DNA of 64,000 bases, taken from positions 6,337 through 70,336 of the forward strand of contig MDLB01000104.1 in assembly GCA_001730085.1 (NCBI GenBank). The letters run 5' to 3'. Below the pieces are notes generated by a model. It saw only the letters and a list, made by a program, of their open reading frames with translations. It had not been told where the DNA came from and searched no databases. The stretch's first letter is position 1, and each line of letters opens with the position of its first letter. A program made the position numbers and the translations under genes. Of this stretch, positions 57,115 to 64,000 are shown in pieces. This DNA is from PVC group bacterium (ex Bugula neritina AB1) (GTDB taxonomy: Bacteria > GCA-001730085).

Positions 57115-58010
57115 TAATCCCCAACCTTCTTTATCTCTAACTCTAAAAAGACACCAAATTTATTTTGCACACAATAACGAACTTCTTCAATCAAATTTAA
57201 GAAATCAATAGATTTACCTCGGCCATTATTCACAAAAAAATTAGCATGAATATCAGAAACCGCAACATCTCCAACACTCTTCTTTTTCAATCCGGCATGT
57301 TCTATCAATTGTCCAGCGCAATAATCTGTCGCATTTTTAAAAACACAACCTAGAGAACGCTCACTAATAGGTTGCCTATTGCGACGATATTCCCATTTTT
57401 CCTTTACGCTTTTTTGGATCAAATCTTTTTGACTCATTTCACCCTTAAGACATGCCGAATAAATGATCCCAAATGTTTGCAAAGGACCTTTCCTATAAGA
57501 ACATAAGATATCCTTTTTTGAAACAGAATGACTACACCCTTGGATATCCATATATTTATACTCCATAAGAAGATCTGAAATAGAACATTTTTCAGCACCT
57601 GCATTACCATTAATAGAAGCCATTACTACCCCAGGGATAGCTGTTAAAAACTCAAACCCTGCAATATTATTTTTAGACGCAATAGCCAAAAGTTTCTCCA
57701 ATCGAATATCTCCCAATATTTCAATAGAATCATTCTCGACTGTTATTTTTGTTAAAAAATGTTTCAATGAAATAACAACACCAGACCATCCTGCATCACT
57801 CAAAAGAGTATTTGAAGCATTTCCCAGAACAAGAACAGGAACATTAAAACAAAAGCAAAAATTCAAAATATTCGAAAGATCTTCCACATGCAACGGATAG
57901 CAAACAACCTTAGCTACCCCTCCTATATTTAAATAAGATAAAGAAGCAAGGCTCATATTATGCATCATCCTCCCATCGAATGAGACGTCTTTCAATTTAT
58001 CAATCCACAT
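57114..58010 (-). CDS. murB: UDP-N-acetylenolpyruvoylglucosamine reductase
   Basis: The 298-residue flavoenzyme reduces enolpyruvyl-UDP-GlcNAc to UDP-MurNAc. FAD-binding signatures are SYLNIGGVAKVV near residue 25 and VLVLGNASNTLLSDAGWSGV near 55-75. GFEFLTAIPGVVMASINGNA near 117 and SYRKGPL near 170 are also typical. The active-site segment reads SLGCVFKNA near 224, with Cys where E. coli MurB uses Ser-229 as proton donor. Cys occurs at this site in some MurB enzymes. murC, the usual neighbour, is absent; rnhB lies upstream after a 211-base gap. Confidence 0.96.
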   Translation of the reverse strand: MWIDKLKDVSFDGRMMHNMSLASLSYLNIGGVAKVVCYPLHVEDLSNILNFCFCFNVPVLVLGNASNTLLSDAGWSGVVISLKHFLTKITVENDSIEILGDIRLEKLLAIASKNNIAGFEFLTAIPGVVMASINGNAGAEKCSISDLLMEYKYMDIQGCSHSVSKKDILCSYRKGPLQTFGIIYSACLKGEMSQKDLIQKSVKEKWEYRRNRQPISERSLGCVFKNATDYCAGQLIEHAGLKKKSVGDVAVSDIHANFFVNNGRGKSIDFLNLIEEVRYCVQNKFGVFLELEIKKVGD

Positions 58011-58221
58011 CTGAAAACCCTTTTAGATGTTTCGAGCATATTTCAAAACATCTCACACACATTAAATAGAAATCTTAAAAAAAATCACTTTCATAGCATA
58101 ACAATCTTTCCCCTTCAAAAGAGGCAGATCAGGAAAAATCCAAAAACATAAGCGATCGGATCTATTTTAAACAATTTTGAGATTCCTTCCAAGAAAAGAG
58201 ATAGAACCTCTCTAAAAAATT

Positions 58222-58878
58222 TTATTTTGATAAGGAAGATTTAAGGTAAGATTTAACGGGTTCAAACGTTTTGCGATGAATAGCAGAGAACCCCATGTTC
58301 TCAATAGCAGAACGATGATCTTTCGTTCCATAACCTTTATTTTGCACAAAAAAATAACCTGGGTAACTTTTATCATAATCAACCATAACCCTGTCTCTAG
58401 CAACTTTGGCACAAACAGAAGCAGCAGCTATGACTCGAGATTGATTATCCCCCTTAATGATAGACTCCTGCTGCCCATCCCAATCTTTAATACAGTCCTT
58501 ACCATCAACCAAAACATAATCAGGACGTATTTTTAAGTTTTTCAAAGCTAATGACATTGCTAGAAAGGTAGCTTCACGGATATTGATTTCATCAATGATT
58601 TTTTCGGAAACAAACCCAGTGGCAAAAGACAAAGCATGGGAAGAAATATCCTCGAAAATTTTTTCTCTTCCTGGCTCAGAAAGTTTCTTAGAATCTTTCA
58701 AACCTTTCGGCCAATAAGAACGGGGTAAAATAACAGCAGCAGCAACAACCGGCCCCGCTAAAGAACCTCTACCAACTTCATCCACGCCGGCAATAAAGGA
58801 GCACCCTGAATCATAAAGAGACTCCTCCTTCGTTTGAAAAGAAAATTTACGGTCTTCTTCCCCAACAGAAAGCTTCAC
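58222..58878 (-). CDS. rnhB: Ribonuclease HII
   Basis: The 218-residue enzyme cleaves RNA in RNA-DNA hybrids. The first catalytic block GVDEVGRGSLAGPVVAAAVI starts near residue 31 with Asp-Glu. DYVLVDGKDCIKD near 119 supplies the next Asp, and AAASVCAKVARDRVM near 150 and YGTKDHRSAI near 182 complete the family set. The start is GTG, with no strong ribosome site. It follows the rplS stop by five bases, so it belongs to the rpsP-trmD-rplS operon, an order common in many bacteria. Confidence 0.97.
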   Translation of the reverse strand: MKLSVGEEDRKFSFQTKEESLYDSGCSFIAGVDEVGRGSLAGPVVAAAVILPRSYWPKGLKDSKKLSEPGREKIFEDISSHALSFATGFVSEKIIDEINIREATFLAMSLALKNLKIRPDYVLVDGKDCIKDWDGQQESIIKGDNQSRVIAAASVCAKVARDRVMVDYDKSYPGYFFVQNKGYGTKDHRSAIENMGFSAIHRKTFEPVKSYLKSSLSK

Positions 58879-58883
58879 CGTTT

Positions 58884-59255
58884 TTAGGAAGCTCTCACCG
58901 CATTTTTTTTCTCTTTAACATGCGTAGCTTTTCGGCCGATTCTTTCTCTCAAGTAATAAAGTTTCGCACGACGAACAGCTCCTCGGCGGATAACTTTTAT
59001 AGAGTGAATCCTAGGCGAGTGCAAAGGAAAAACCCTCTCAACACCTTCTCCAAAAGAAATTCTTCTCATGGTAAATGTTTCATGAAAACCACCGCCTTTG
59101 CGAGCAATAACAATACCTTCGAAATCCTGCAAACGGGTCTTTTGGCCTTCAATAATACGAACAGAAACACGCACCGTATCTCCAACAAGAAAATCTGTAA
59201 CAGCACGTTTTTTTAAAGAATTATTAACCTTGTCTAAAACATCCATGATCGACAT
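58884..59255 (-). CDS. rplS: Large ribosomal subunit protein bL19
   Basis: The 123-residue bL19 protein has [20 protein letters not shown] near residue 25, [12 protein letters not shown] near 45, [20 protein letters not shown] near 57 and [13 protein letters not shown] near 98. These are all standard for the family. Two ATG codons nine bases apart (59255, 59246) are possible; GAGAGGA suits the second slightly better. It lies 12 bases after trmD. bL19 sits at the 30S-50S interface. Confidence 0.98.
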   Translation of the reverse strand: MSIMDVLDKVNNSLKKRAVTDFLVGDTVRVSVRIIEGQKTRLQDFEGIVIARKGGGFHETFTMRRISFGEGVERVFPLHSPRIHSIKVIRRGAVRRAKLYYLRERIGRKATHVKEKKNAVRAS

Positions 59256-59267
59256 TTCCTCTCAAAT

Positions 59268-60017
59268 TTAATGTTTTTTTTGTTTTTCTCGCAATTGATC
59301 AATATAAAGTTCATCTCTTTCCGAAAGATTTGCTTGTTCCAAAAGGTCAGGTCTTCTTAAAAAAGTCCTTTCCAATGACTGCTCTCTTCTCCATTGAGAA
59401 ACATTTTTATGATGCCCCGATAACAATATCTCCGGCACCTTCATCCCTCTATATTCAGCAGGACGTGTGTATTGCGGATATTCTAAAAGACCTTCGCAAA
59501 AACTTTCTTCATTATGAGAGCGAGAATCTCCCAAAACCCCTGGGATCAACCTAACAACAGCATCTGACAAAGCCATTGCTGCCAATTCGCCACCTGTTAG
59601 GAGATAATCTCCCAAAGAAATCTCATGATCAACTAAATTAAGTCGAACCCTTTCATCAACCCCCTCATATCTTCCACAAATAATAATCATATGGTTAAAA
59701 TCAAGATAAGATTCAACAATTTTCTGTGTCAACCTTCTACCCTGAGGAGTCATCAATATGGTAACAAATTGATCATTTTTGTCACGGGTTTTAATGTCTT
59801 CAACAGCTCTAAACAAAGGTTCGGGCTTAAGAAGCATCCCAGCCCCACCTCCGTAAGGCGAATCATCAACATTCTTTTTATAAGCACCATCTGCATAAGA
59901 TAAAATATTACACATCTGGACTTCTAAAAGTTTCTTTTCACAAGCTCTTCCGATGATACTTGACGAAAAAAATTTTTCAAATATTTCAGGAAAAAGACTG
60001 AGAACAGTTATTTTCAC
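59268..60017 (-). CDS. trmD: tRNA (guanine-37-N1)-methyltransferase
   Basis: The protein is 249 residues from a GTG at 60015-60017 (VKITVLSLFPEIFEKFF), the natural TrmD start. The GTG overlaps the rpsP stop as GTGA, so translation is coupled. SPOUT-knot signatures are DDSPYGGGAGMLLKPEP near 52, ICGRYEGVDERV near 111 and GDYLLTGGELAAMALSDAVV near 132. It methylates G37 next to the anticodon, preventing frameshifts. rimM, which usually precedes trmD, is missing here. Confidence 0.97.
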   Translation of the reverse strand: MKITVLSLFPEIFEKFFSSSIIGRACEKKLLEVQMCNILSYADGAYKKNVDDSPYGGGAGMLLKPEPLFRAVEDIKTRDKNDQFVTILMTPQGRRLTQKIVESYLDFNHMIIICGRYEGVDERVRLNLVDHEISLGDYLLTGGELAAMALSDAVVRLIPGVLGDSRSHNEESFCEGLLEYPQYTRPAEYRGMKVPEILLSGHHKNVSQWRREQSLERTFLRRPDLLEQANLSERDELYIDQLREKQKKH

Positions 60018-60274
60018 CGAAGGTTTTCCACAAAACCCTGTCTTTTTAGAAGAGATCCAACAGAACTCGTTGGCTGTGCTCCTTGACCTATCCAATAGGA
60101 AACACGCTCTTTGTCCACTTTTAATTTCTGATGAACATCCGTGCAATGAGGATCATAAGCACCTAATTCTTCAATAACACCACCATCTCTTCTACGGCGA
60201 CGATCAGTAACAACCAAGCGATAATATGCACAACCTTTACGACCAAAACGTTTCAAACGCATAGACACAGCCAC
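60014..60274 (-). CDS. rpsP: Small ribosomal subunit protein bS16
   Basis: The 86-residue bS16 protein begins MAVSMRLKRFGRKGCAYYRL from a GTG with GGAGA eight bases upstream, and continues VVTDRRRRRDGGVIEELGAY and GAQPTSSVGSLLKRQG, as expected for the family. It is the first gene of the rpsP-trmD-rplS-rnhB operon and has a good promoter about 125 bases upstream. ffh, often found before it, is absent. Confidence 0.98.
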   Translation of the reverse strand: MAVSMRLKRFGRKGCAYYRLVVTDRRRRRDGGVIEELGAYDPHCTDVHQKLKVDKERVSYWIGQGAQPTSSVGSLLKRQGFVENLR

Positions 60275-60398
60275 TAAAAAAATCTCCCACTATCTGACTA
60301 TCATAAACATACTTATAAAATTTTTGATGCTAAACATCGTAAAGGAAGCTGTGAAAGGCAAAAGGTATAAATACACCCAAACCATACAGCAAAAAAGT

Positions 60399-60427
60399 AT
60401 TGTACAAAATTTATATAAAAATAACAA
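60399..60427 (-). promoter_or_regulatory. Sigma70-type promoter for the rpsP-trmD-rplS-rnhB operon
   Basis: On the minus strand TTGTTA (60422-60427) and TACAAT (60399-60404) are 17 bases apart, with an AT-rich spacer. This gives a leader of about 115 bases before rpsP. It is the only good pair in the 310 bases between rpsP and the upstream pseudogene. Confidence 0.55.
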
Positions 60428-60587
60428 GTTTTTTTTGATCGACCCTGAAAGTAAAGGCATCTAATCATTACGAAATATTTCATTAAATTGTGAGAAATAT
60501 CACAAAAAGTCTTGAATTATTAAGTCCGTACAAAAGGTTCTTTTAAAAATAACATCTCTAAAAGCATGTCGATTATAAAGTCCATCT

Positions 60588-60996
60588 CTACTTTACGTTG
60601 CTCTTTCTAAAATCTTCGAGGGCATTTCGTGCGATTCGTAGGTTTGTTTCTCCTGATAAGGTATGGCACGAAAAAGCCTCTCTCTACGATATCTTTAAAA
60701 TTCAAATCTATTTGACCCCAAAGAAATCCTGATCCACCTTTTTTAGAGACCTCTTTTAACAACATCTGGTCATTCTTATCTAGTGCAACAAATATAGGTT
60801 TTAGACCATTCTTTCCCTTAACAAAGCCGACATCCCCTTGTTTCCCAAACTTATCCCAACATCTATTCCCAAAAGCAATAGTCATTCCTGCAAGTTTATC
60901 TTTAGGAATCCCAAGTTTTTAAGATTCTTCACAAAGAATATTTTCTACCACGGACTACTTAGTCGCTTTATTCACAAGAATATATGCATTATTATA
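60588..60996 (-). pseudogene. Decayed 3' fragment of an exported HAD hydrolase paralogue
   Basis: The fragment aligns with the C-terminal third of the intact HAD protein at 62081-63367. NKATK-stop-SVVENILCEES-stop-KLGIPKDKL matches NKSDKESTLVHIMKEEAKKKGVPEAVI. Then FGNRCWDKFGKQGDVGFVKGK matches IGDRCYSRGGKQGDSGFVKGK. Two in-frame stop codons lie at 60955-60957 and 60919-60921. Near 60660 a frameshift is needed to continue into GETNLRIARNALEDFRKSNV, which matches the intact C-terminus. The first two thirds of the gene are missing. A 92-residue open frame inside it is therefore not a real gene. Confidence 0.75.
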
Positions 60997-61322
60997 TATT
61001 TACTATTATTGTCTAACATATCTACAAATTCTCTACATTTTTGAGACCCTTTCAATTCATACAAAAAGTTGCTTTTAAAAATATTTAGGAAATATAAATC
61101 TAAAGAAACTTGTTTCTCTTTAATCATTTGACTCATTGGCGTTAGCAATAAATCATTTATTTCTTTCCGAAAATAAAAATCTTTTATTTTCCGAGTCAAT
61201 TTGAATAAAAATATATAGGTTAAGATTATATGCAATAACATTTCTTTCTTTTTTAGATAAGGGACCTTAGGGTTGTAAAAATCGTCTTCAAAAGAATCGT
61301 AAAGCTTTTTAGTCATATACAT
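60972..61322 (-). CDS. Small hypothetical protein, possibly a remnant
   Basis: This 116-residue frame starts MYMTKKLYDSFEDDFYNPK and is rich in Lys, Leu, Phe and Ile with a hydrophobic stretch (LLHIILTYIFLFKL). I recognise no family. Its end overlaps the start of the recognisable pseudogene fragment in another frame, and it has only a poor ribosome site. It sits in a region of broken genes and may itself be part of a decayed gene. It is reported because it is the longest frame in the stretch. Confidence 0.3.
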   Translation of the reverse strand: MYMTKKLYDSFEDDFYNPKVPYLKKKEMLLHIILTYIFLFKLTRKIKDFYFRKEINDLLLTPMSQMIKEKQVSLDLYFLNIFKSNFLYELKGSQKCREFVDMLDNNSKYIIMHIFL

Positions 61323-61382
61323 ATATTTTTTTTCTTTTTAATCAAAACTTATTATTTTTTAAATAAATAGATTGATTATTAA

Positions 61383-61667
61383 TTAATAAAAAATTTCAAG
61401 ATTTTCTTTAAAATAAAACTTATTATATAGTTCACTCTCTTTCTTTCTTAAAACTTTTTTTATGCAAAATTCCTTACCATTTTTAGTAATAAACTTTATA
61501 GAACATTTATTTTTTTTTCAATTCAACAGAAGAACTTCCATCAAATAAGTCAAAAAGAATTTCTTCTTTAGAGTCATTGATTCTAATTGATTGAAAAATA
61601 GACTCTTTCGGAGCAATCGCTATTACTGGACTTAAAAATAATAATAAAAAATATTTTATATTTTCAT
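61383..61667 (-). pseudogene. Possible decayed small secreted protein
   Basis: If two single-base frameshifts are repaired, one in the start region (ATGAAAATAT-AAA) and one in a run of nine A at 61510-61518, a coherent protein of about 90 residues appears. It has a signal peptide (KYFLLLFLSPVIAIA), then PKESIFQSIRINDSKEEILF, and a basic second half (CSIKFITKNGKEFCIKK). It ends at TAA 61383-61385. Continuity of composition across both breaks suggests a former gene. No family is recognised. Alternative: chance in AT-rich DNA. Confidence 0.35.
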
Positions 61668-62080
61668 AAATTACTCACGAAATTTATTTATATTGATTAA
61701 AAATATAGTAAAAATTTTAATAATATTTATTCGCTTGATTATCTTCCTTTTTTCCATTTTGTTATATTTATCTTTTCGAGACAAAAAGTTCTAATACTCA
61801 ATACAGAAAATACACATAGATAGAAATTGTTATATATCGAAGAAAAACTTTTCTTCCGCAAGGGTTGTCCTTATGCTCTTTTATACATAATCTTTGAAAC
61901 AAGAAAAATACGTCAAACTTTAAAAATTAAGGCTATTTTTCAATACCTAAAATATTCTACAACATCTATAAGATTTGGATATGTATACACAGGAGAGATT
62001 CTCTAAATCAGAGCTTTTTTCTTAAAAAGAGTATGCTTAAAAAAAACTTCTATAAGTCTCTCAAAGAATAAAAATGTTTT
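61668..62080. other. Gene-free stretch downstream of the HAD hydrolase gene
   Basis: The DNA is very AT-rich, with stop codons in every frame. No RNA gene, terminator hairpin or repeat of note was seen. Confidence 0.4.
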
Positions 62081-63367
62081 TCACGAAGATTTTTCAACAC
62101 GCTTATTTAAAACCTTACGAACTTCTCTCAAAATATTCCAGGTGACTTTATATGTTTCATCGTCATTACCTATCCCAGCAAAGCACACCCTCTTCCTAAT
62201 ATTTTCAAGAGTTAGGCCTTCTACCCTCCAAAGAGTCTTTGGGCTGTCTTTTTTACATAGATTTTCCAGTAAGCGCCCATCCTTATATCCAACTGAAAGA
62301 ACAAAACATTCTAGTCCGGTCTTCCCTTTTACAAAACCTGAGTCTCCTTGTTTTCCACCTCTTGAATAACATCGGTCACCTATGCAAGCAGACTTTTCTG
62401 CAATCACAGCTTCAGGAACCCCCTTTTTTTTAGCCTCCTCTTTCATAATATGTACTAAAGTAGATTCTTTATCCGATTTGTTTATAGCGAAGTCTGTTTT
62501 TCCCCAAGATATCACCTTCAGATCAGAAATTCCTTTGTTATCAAAAAAACTTTGAAAATTCTTAATAAGTAGAGATAATTCGTTAGGGGCCAAATGCTCT
62601 TTGTTACCGCTTTCTGAAATTCTAAAAGGTGAAATCTTAACTTGTACCACTGGAGTCTTTTCATATACATTCAAATAATCTATGGCGAGATCTGAAAAAT
62701 AGCAATAGGTTATTTCTAGCTCTAAATTACCTCTATTTTTAATATATTCCTCTAAGTAATTCTCGATGTTTTTATCGAAGAAAAGGTTTAAATCATACTC
62801 GCTATCCACCTTAAATTCTTTAGTCTCAATATCAAAAACATATTTTTTAGCACCCTGGTAAACGTATAAGGCGAAATTTTCTTTCAAAGCTTTCCACAAT
62901 TTATTTTTTTTTTCTTCCTCTTTCAATTCTTGAACCATTTCAATAAGAGGGGCTAAGATGCACTCTATTGAATTATGTGAAGAACCAGCTGTTATAAAAT
63001 AGATTTTTTTTCCTTTTAAAAAAAGATCCATCAAAACCTCTAATGATTCATGCTCTAGTTTCGATGGAGAAGGTTTCGATGGAGAAGATGTCGAGATCAA
63101 AGTTCCATCCACATCACAAAAAAAATAGTCTTTGTCAGTCAATTCATCAACTGCCCTCTGGATCGCAATTTCATTAAAATCCTTTAGAGTATGAATATCT
63201 GGCAATTTACCATTCTCTCTAATCTCATCCTCAAGCATCGCAAACGCTTCAAAATAGAGGCTTTCTCTCTCCTCTTTAACAAAAGCACTCTCACAAGAAA
63301 GAGAGAAAAGCATCTGATTGTATAAAAAAATCAAGAAAGTTATCGCTAATACCATTTTTTTTATCAT
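62081..63367 (-). CDS. Exported HAD-superfamily hydrolase
   Basis: The protein is 428 residues from an ATG at 63367 that has AGAGGA nine bases upstream; an ATG 30 bases earlier is less likely. A signal peptide or anchor (KKMVLAITFLIFLYNQMLF) precedes the enzyme. HAD motifs are in order: FFCDVDGTLIS near residue 83 (nucleophile and acid Asp), IYFITAGSS near 121 (motif II), a Lys in AINKSDKEST near 296 (motif III), and CIGDRCYSRGGKQGDSGF near 330 (motif IV acids). The insert between motifs II and III resembles a C2 cap. A sugar-phosphate or similar substrate outside the cytoplasm is a guess. Two broken relatives flank it. A 15-base duplication just after motif I encodes SPSKPSPSK. Confidence 0.75.
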   Translation of the reverse strand: MIKKMVLAITFLIFLYNQMLFSLSCESAFVKEERESLYFEAFAMLEDEIRENGKLPDIHTLKDFNEIAIQRAVDELTDKDYFFCDVDGTLISTSSPSKPSPSKLEHESLEVLMDLFLKGKKIYFITAGSSHNSIECILAPLIEMVQELKEEEKKNKLWKALKENFALYVYQGAKKYVFDIETKEFKVDSEYDLNLFFDKNIENYLEEYIKNRGNLELEITYCYFSDLAIDYLNVYEKTPVVQVKISPFRISESGNKEHLAPNELSLLIKNFQSFFDNKGISDLKVISWGKTDFAINKSDKESTLVHIMKEEAKKKGVPEAVIAEKSACIGDRCYSRGGKQGDSGFVKGKTGLECFVLSVGYKDGRLLENLCKKDSPKTLWRVEGLTLENIRKRVCFAGIGNDDETYKVTWNILREVRKVLNKRVEKSS

Positions 63368-63586
63368 AAAAAATTTTCCTCTACTCATTAAATCCATTAT
63401 TAATTTTTCGGGATACTAGTAAACAGCGGAATACCCATATGTATGACAGAAGTCGATTATCTCTATAAAAAATTCACCGACTTTAAATCTAGAAACTTGT
63501 TTAAAGATAAGAAGATTTTAAAAGAATCCCAAGAAAACAGTCATGATTTCGATCTGTCTCAAAAGAGGCAAATGTCTCATTTAGGA

Positions 63587-63822
63587 TTAAGAATCTTTCA
63601 CAGACGTTTTTTCACATTCATTACTTAACATTTCAGAAGCTCCTTTAAAAATCTCCCACATAGTCTTACCTCCCTTTCCTCTACCGCCACCTAAGCGAGG
63701 AAATAAAACAAATTCTCTCCAGAACCTCTTTTGTTAAATAGGGATCATCCCAAAGATATTTTTTAGCCCCGCCCTTTTTCCATAAATTTTTAAACATCAT
63801 ATGGTCTTTAGAGCCAAGTGCA
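63587..63822 (-). pseudogene. HAD hydrolase paralogue cut by an insertion sequence
   Basis: LGSKDHMMFKNLWKKGGAKK and LWDDPYLTKEVLERICFIS match the C-terminal part of the intact HAD protein (VGYKDGRLLENLCKKDSPKT, LWRVEGLTLENIRKRVCFAG). A frameshift near 63700 is needed to go on to GGKTMWEIFKGASEMLSNEC, which again matches. Everything upstream of residue ALGSK is replaced by the right end of the IS200/IS605-type element. The gene is thus both truncated by the insertion and frameshifted. Confidence 0.75.
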
Positions 63823-64000
63823 TTGACATCCTCACCTACCTAAAGGAAGGTGATTCCTAGATTTACTAAGCTATTTTTTTAGCAACTAGGGGTTCTTGCT
63901 TCATAGAAATTCCTAACGGATTTTCTCCACAAGCTAACAAGGCATGCCCTGCCTCTAAGATATTACGCCCCGCATTACGGTCAGCGTTTGCACTGTAGCC
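63822..64000 (-). mobile_element. Right end of an IS200/IS605-type (IS1341-like) element
   Basis: The element carries the end of a tnpB gene. About 14 bases past its stop is an imperfect hairpin, 63833-63852 (CACCT-CC-TAAA-GG-AGGTG), followed on the minus strand by AGGATGTCAA, a common right-end signature of this family. In such elements the hairpin is recognised by the TnpA transposase, and the transcript of this end can act as the guide (omega) RNA of TnpB. The left end and any tnpA lie outside the window. Confidence 0.75.
63866..64000 (-). CDS. tnpB: TnpB/OrfB RNA-guided nuclease, C-terminal end only
   Basis: Only the last 44 codons are in the window: [20 protein letters not shown], then [10 protein letters not shown] and a basic tail ending KKIA before TAG. 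The [11 protein letters not shown] segment contains the final RuvC-type catalytic Asp region of TnpB (consensus D-x-N-A-A-x-N-I). The zinc-ribbon part is mostly beyond the edge. TnpB is the small nuclease ancestor of Cas12 carried by IS200/IS605 elements. Whether the rest of the gene is intact cannot be seen. Confidence 0.85.
   Translation of the reverse strand, partial: GYSANADRNAGRNILEAGHALLACGENPLGISMKQEPLVAKKIA

Noticed and set aside
60607-60885. A 92-codon frame that could be called a small protein
   Set aside because: It is the part of a decayed HAD paralogue between an internal stop and a frameshift; homology continues beyond both ends in other frames or past stops.
63443-63628. A 61-codon plus-strand frame upstream of the HAD gene
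   Set aside because: It overlaps the HAD pseudogene on the opposite strand and is in a direction used by no other gene in the window.
1-64000. CRISPR array or rRNA operon
   Set aside because: No spaced direct repeats of 20-40 bases and no conserved rRNA segments were seen on either strand.

Overview
The window is one AT-rich bacterial chromosome segment in which every gene I could support lies on the minus strand. The gene content fits a small-genome, Gram-negative member of the PVC superphylum, most plausibly Omnitrophota. The reasons are a sodium-pumping Nqr respiratory complex, a full Bat/MoxR operon, a cell-wall and division cluster, and above all one intact reading frame for a protein of about 9,666 residues. 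Giant genes of that kind have been reported from Omnitrophota. The assignment is inference from gene content, not from a marker-gene tree.

Layout, from high to low coordinates (the direction of transcription). 63.8-64.0 kb: the 3' end of an IS200/IS605-type tnpB with its right-end hairpin, inserted into a decayed gene. 60.6-63.8 kb: three copies of an exported HAD-family hydrolase, one intact and two broken, plus remnants of a small secreted protein. 55.3-60.4 kb: a translation and cell-wall operon rpsP-trmD-rplS-rnhB followed by murB-ddl-ftsQ, then a periplasmic coiled-coil protein and recA. 51.9 kb: tRNA-Ala(GGC). 49.8-51.7 kb: a GNAT acetyltransferase, an 8-bp tandem repeat and an otherwise gene-free stretch with a strong promoter in front of a perfect three-way-junction RNA. 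44.1-49.8 kb: complete nqrABCDEF. 41.5-43.9 kb: a thioredoxin-fold protein, an Spx/ArsC-like protein and a secreted beta-propeller protein. 29.6-41.3 kb: moxR-DUF58-(BatD/DUF4381-like)-batA-batB-batC-batD-batE running directly into trkA-trkH. 0.4-29.4 kb: the giant gene with its own sigma70-type promoter. 1-301: the 5' part of a cvpA-like gene.

The giant protein is the outstanding feature. It has a signal peptide, then about 5,750 residues of YD/Rhs-like beta repeats interrupted by dockerin-like calcium loops and small helical modules. A hydrophobic belt of several membrane segments follows, then a long helical region, a SecA-like DEAD motor with recognisable Walker A, DEVH and motif VI, and a 1,400-residue helical tail. 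A possible reading is a single polypeptide carrying an exported fibre, a membrane anchor and its own cytoplasmic translocase-type ATPase. That would be a cell-surface weapon or adhesion/export machine suited to a host-dependent or predatory life. The Bat complex, Trk potassium uptake and Nqr sodium pump serve envelope maintenance and ion energetics in the same cell.

No rRNA genes, CRISPR arrays or prophage were seen. Most intergenic DNA is AT-rich and short; longer gene-free stretches are listed individually.
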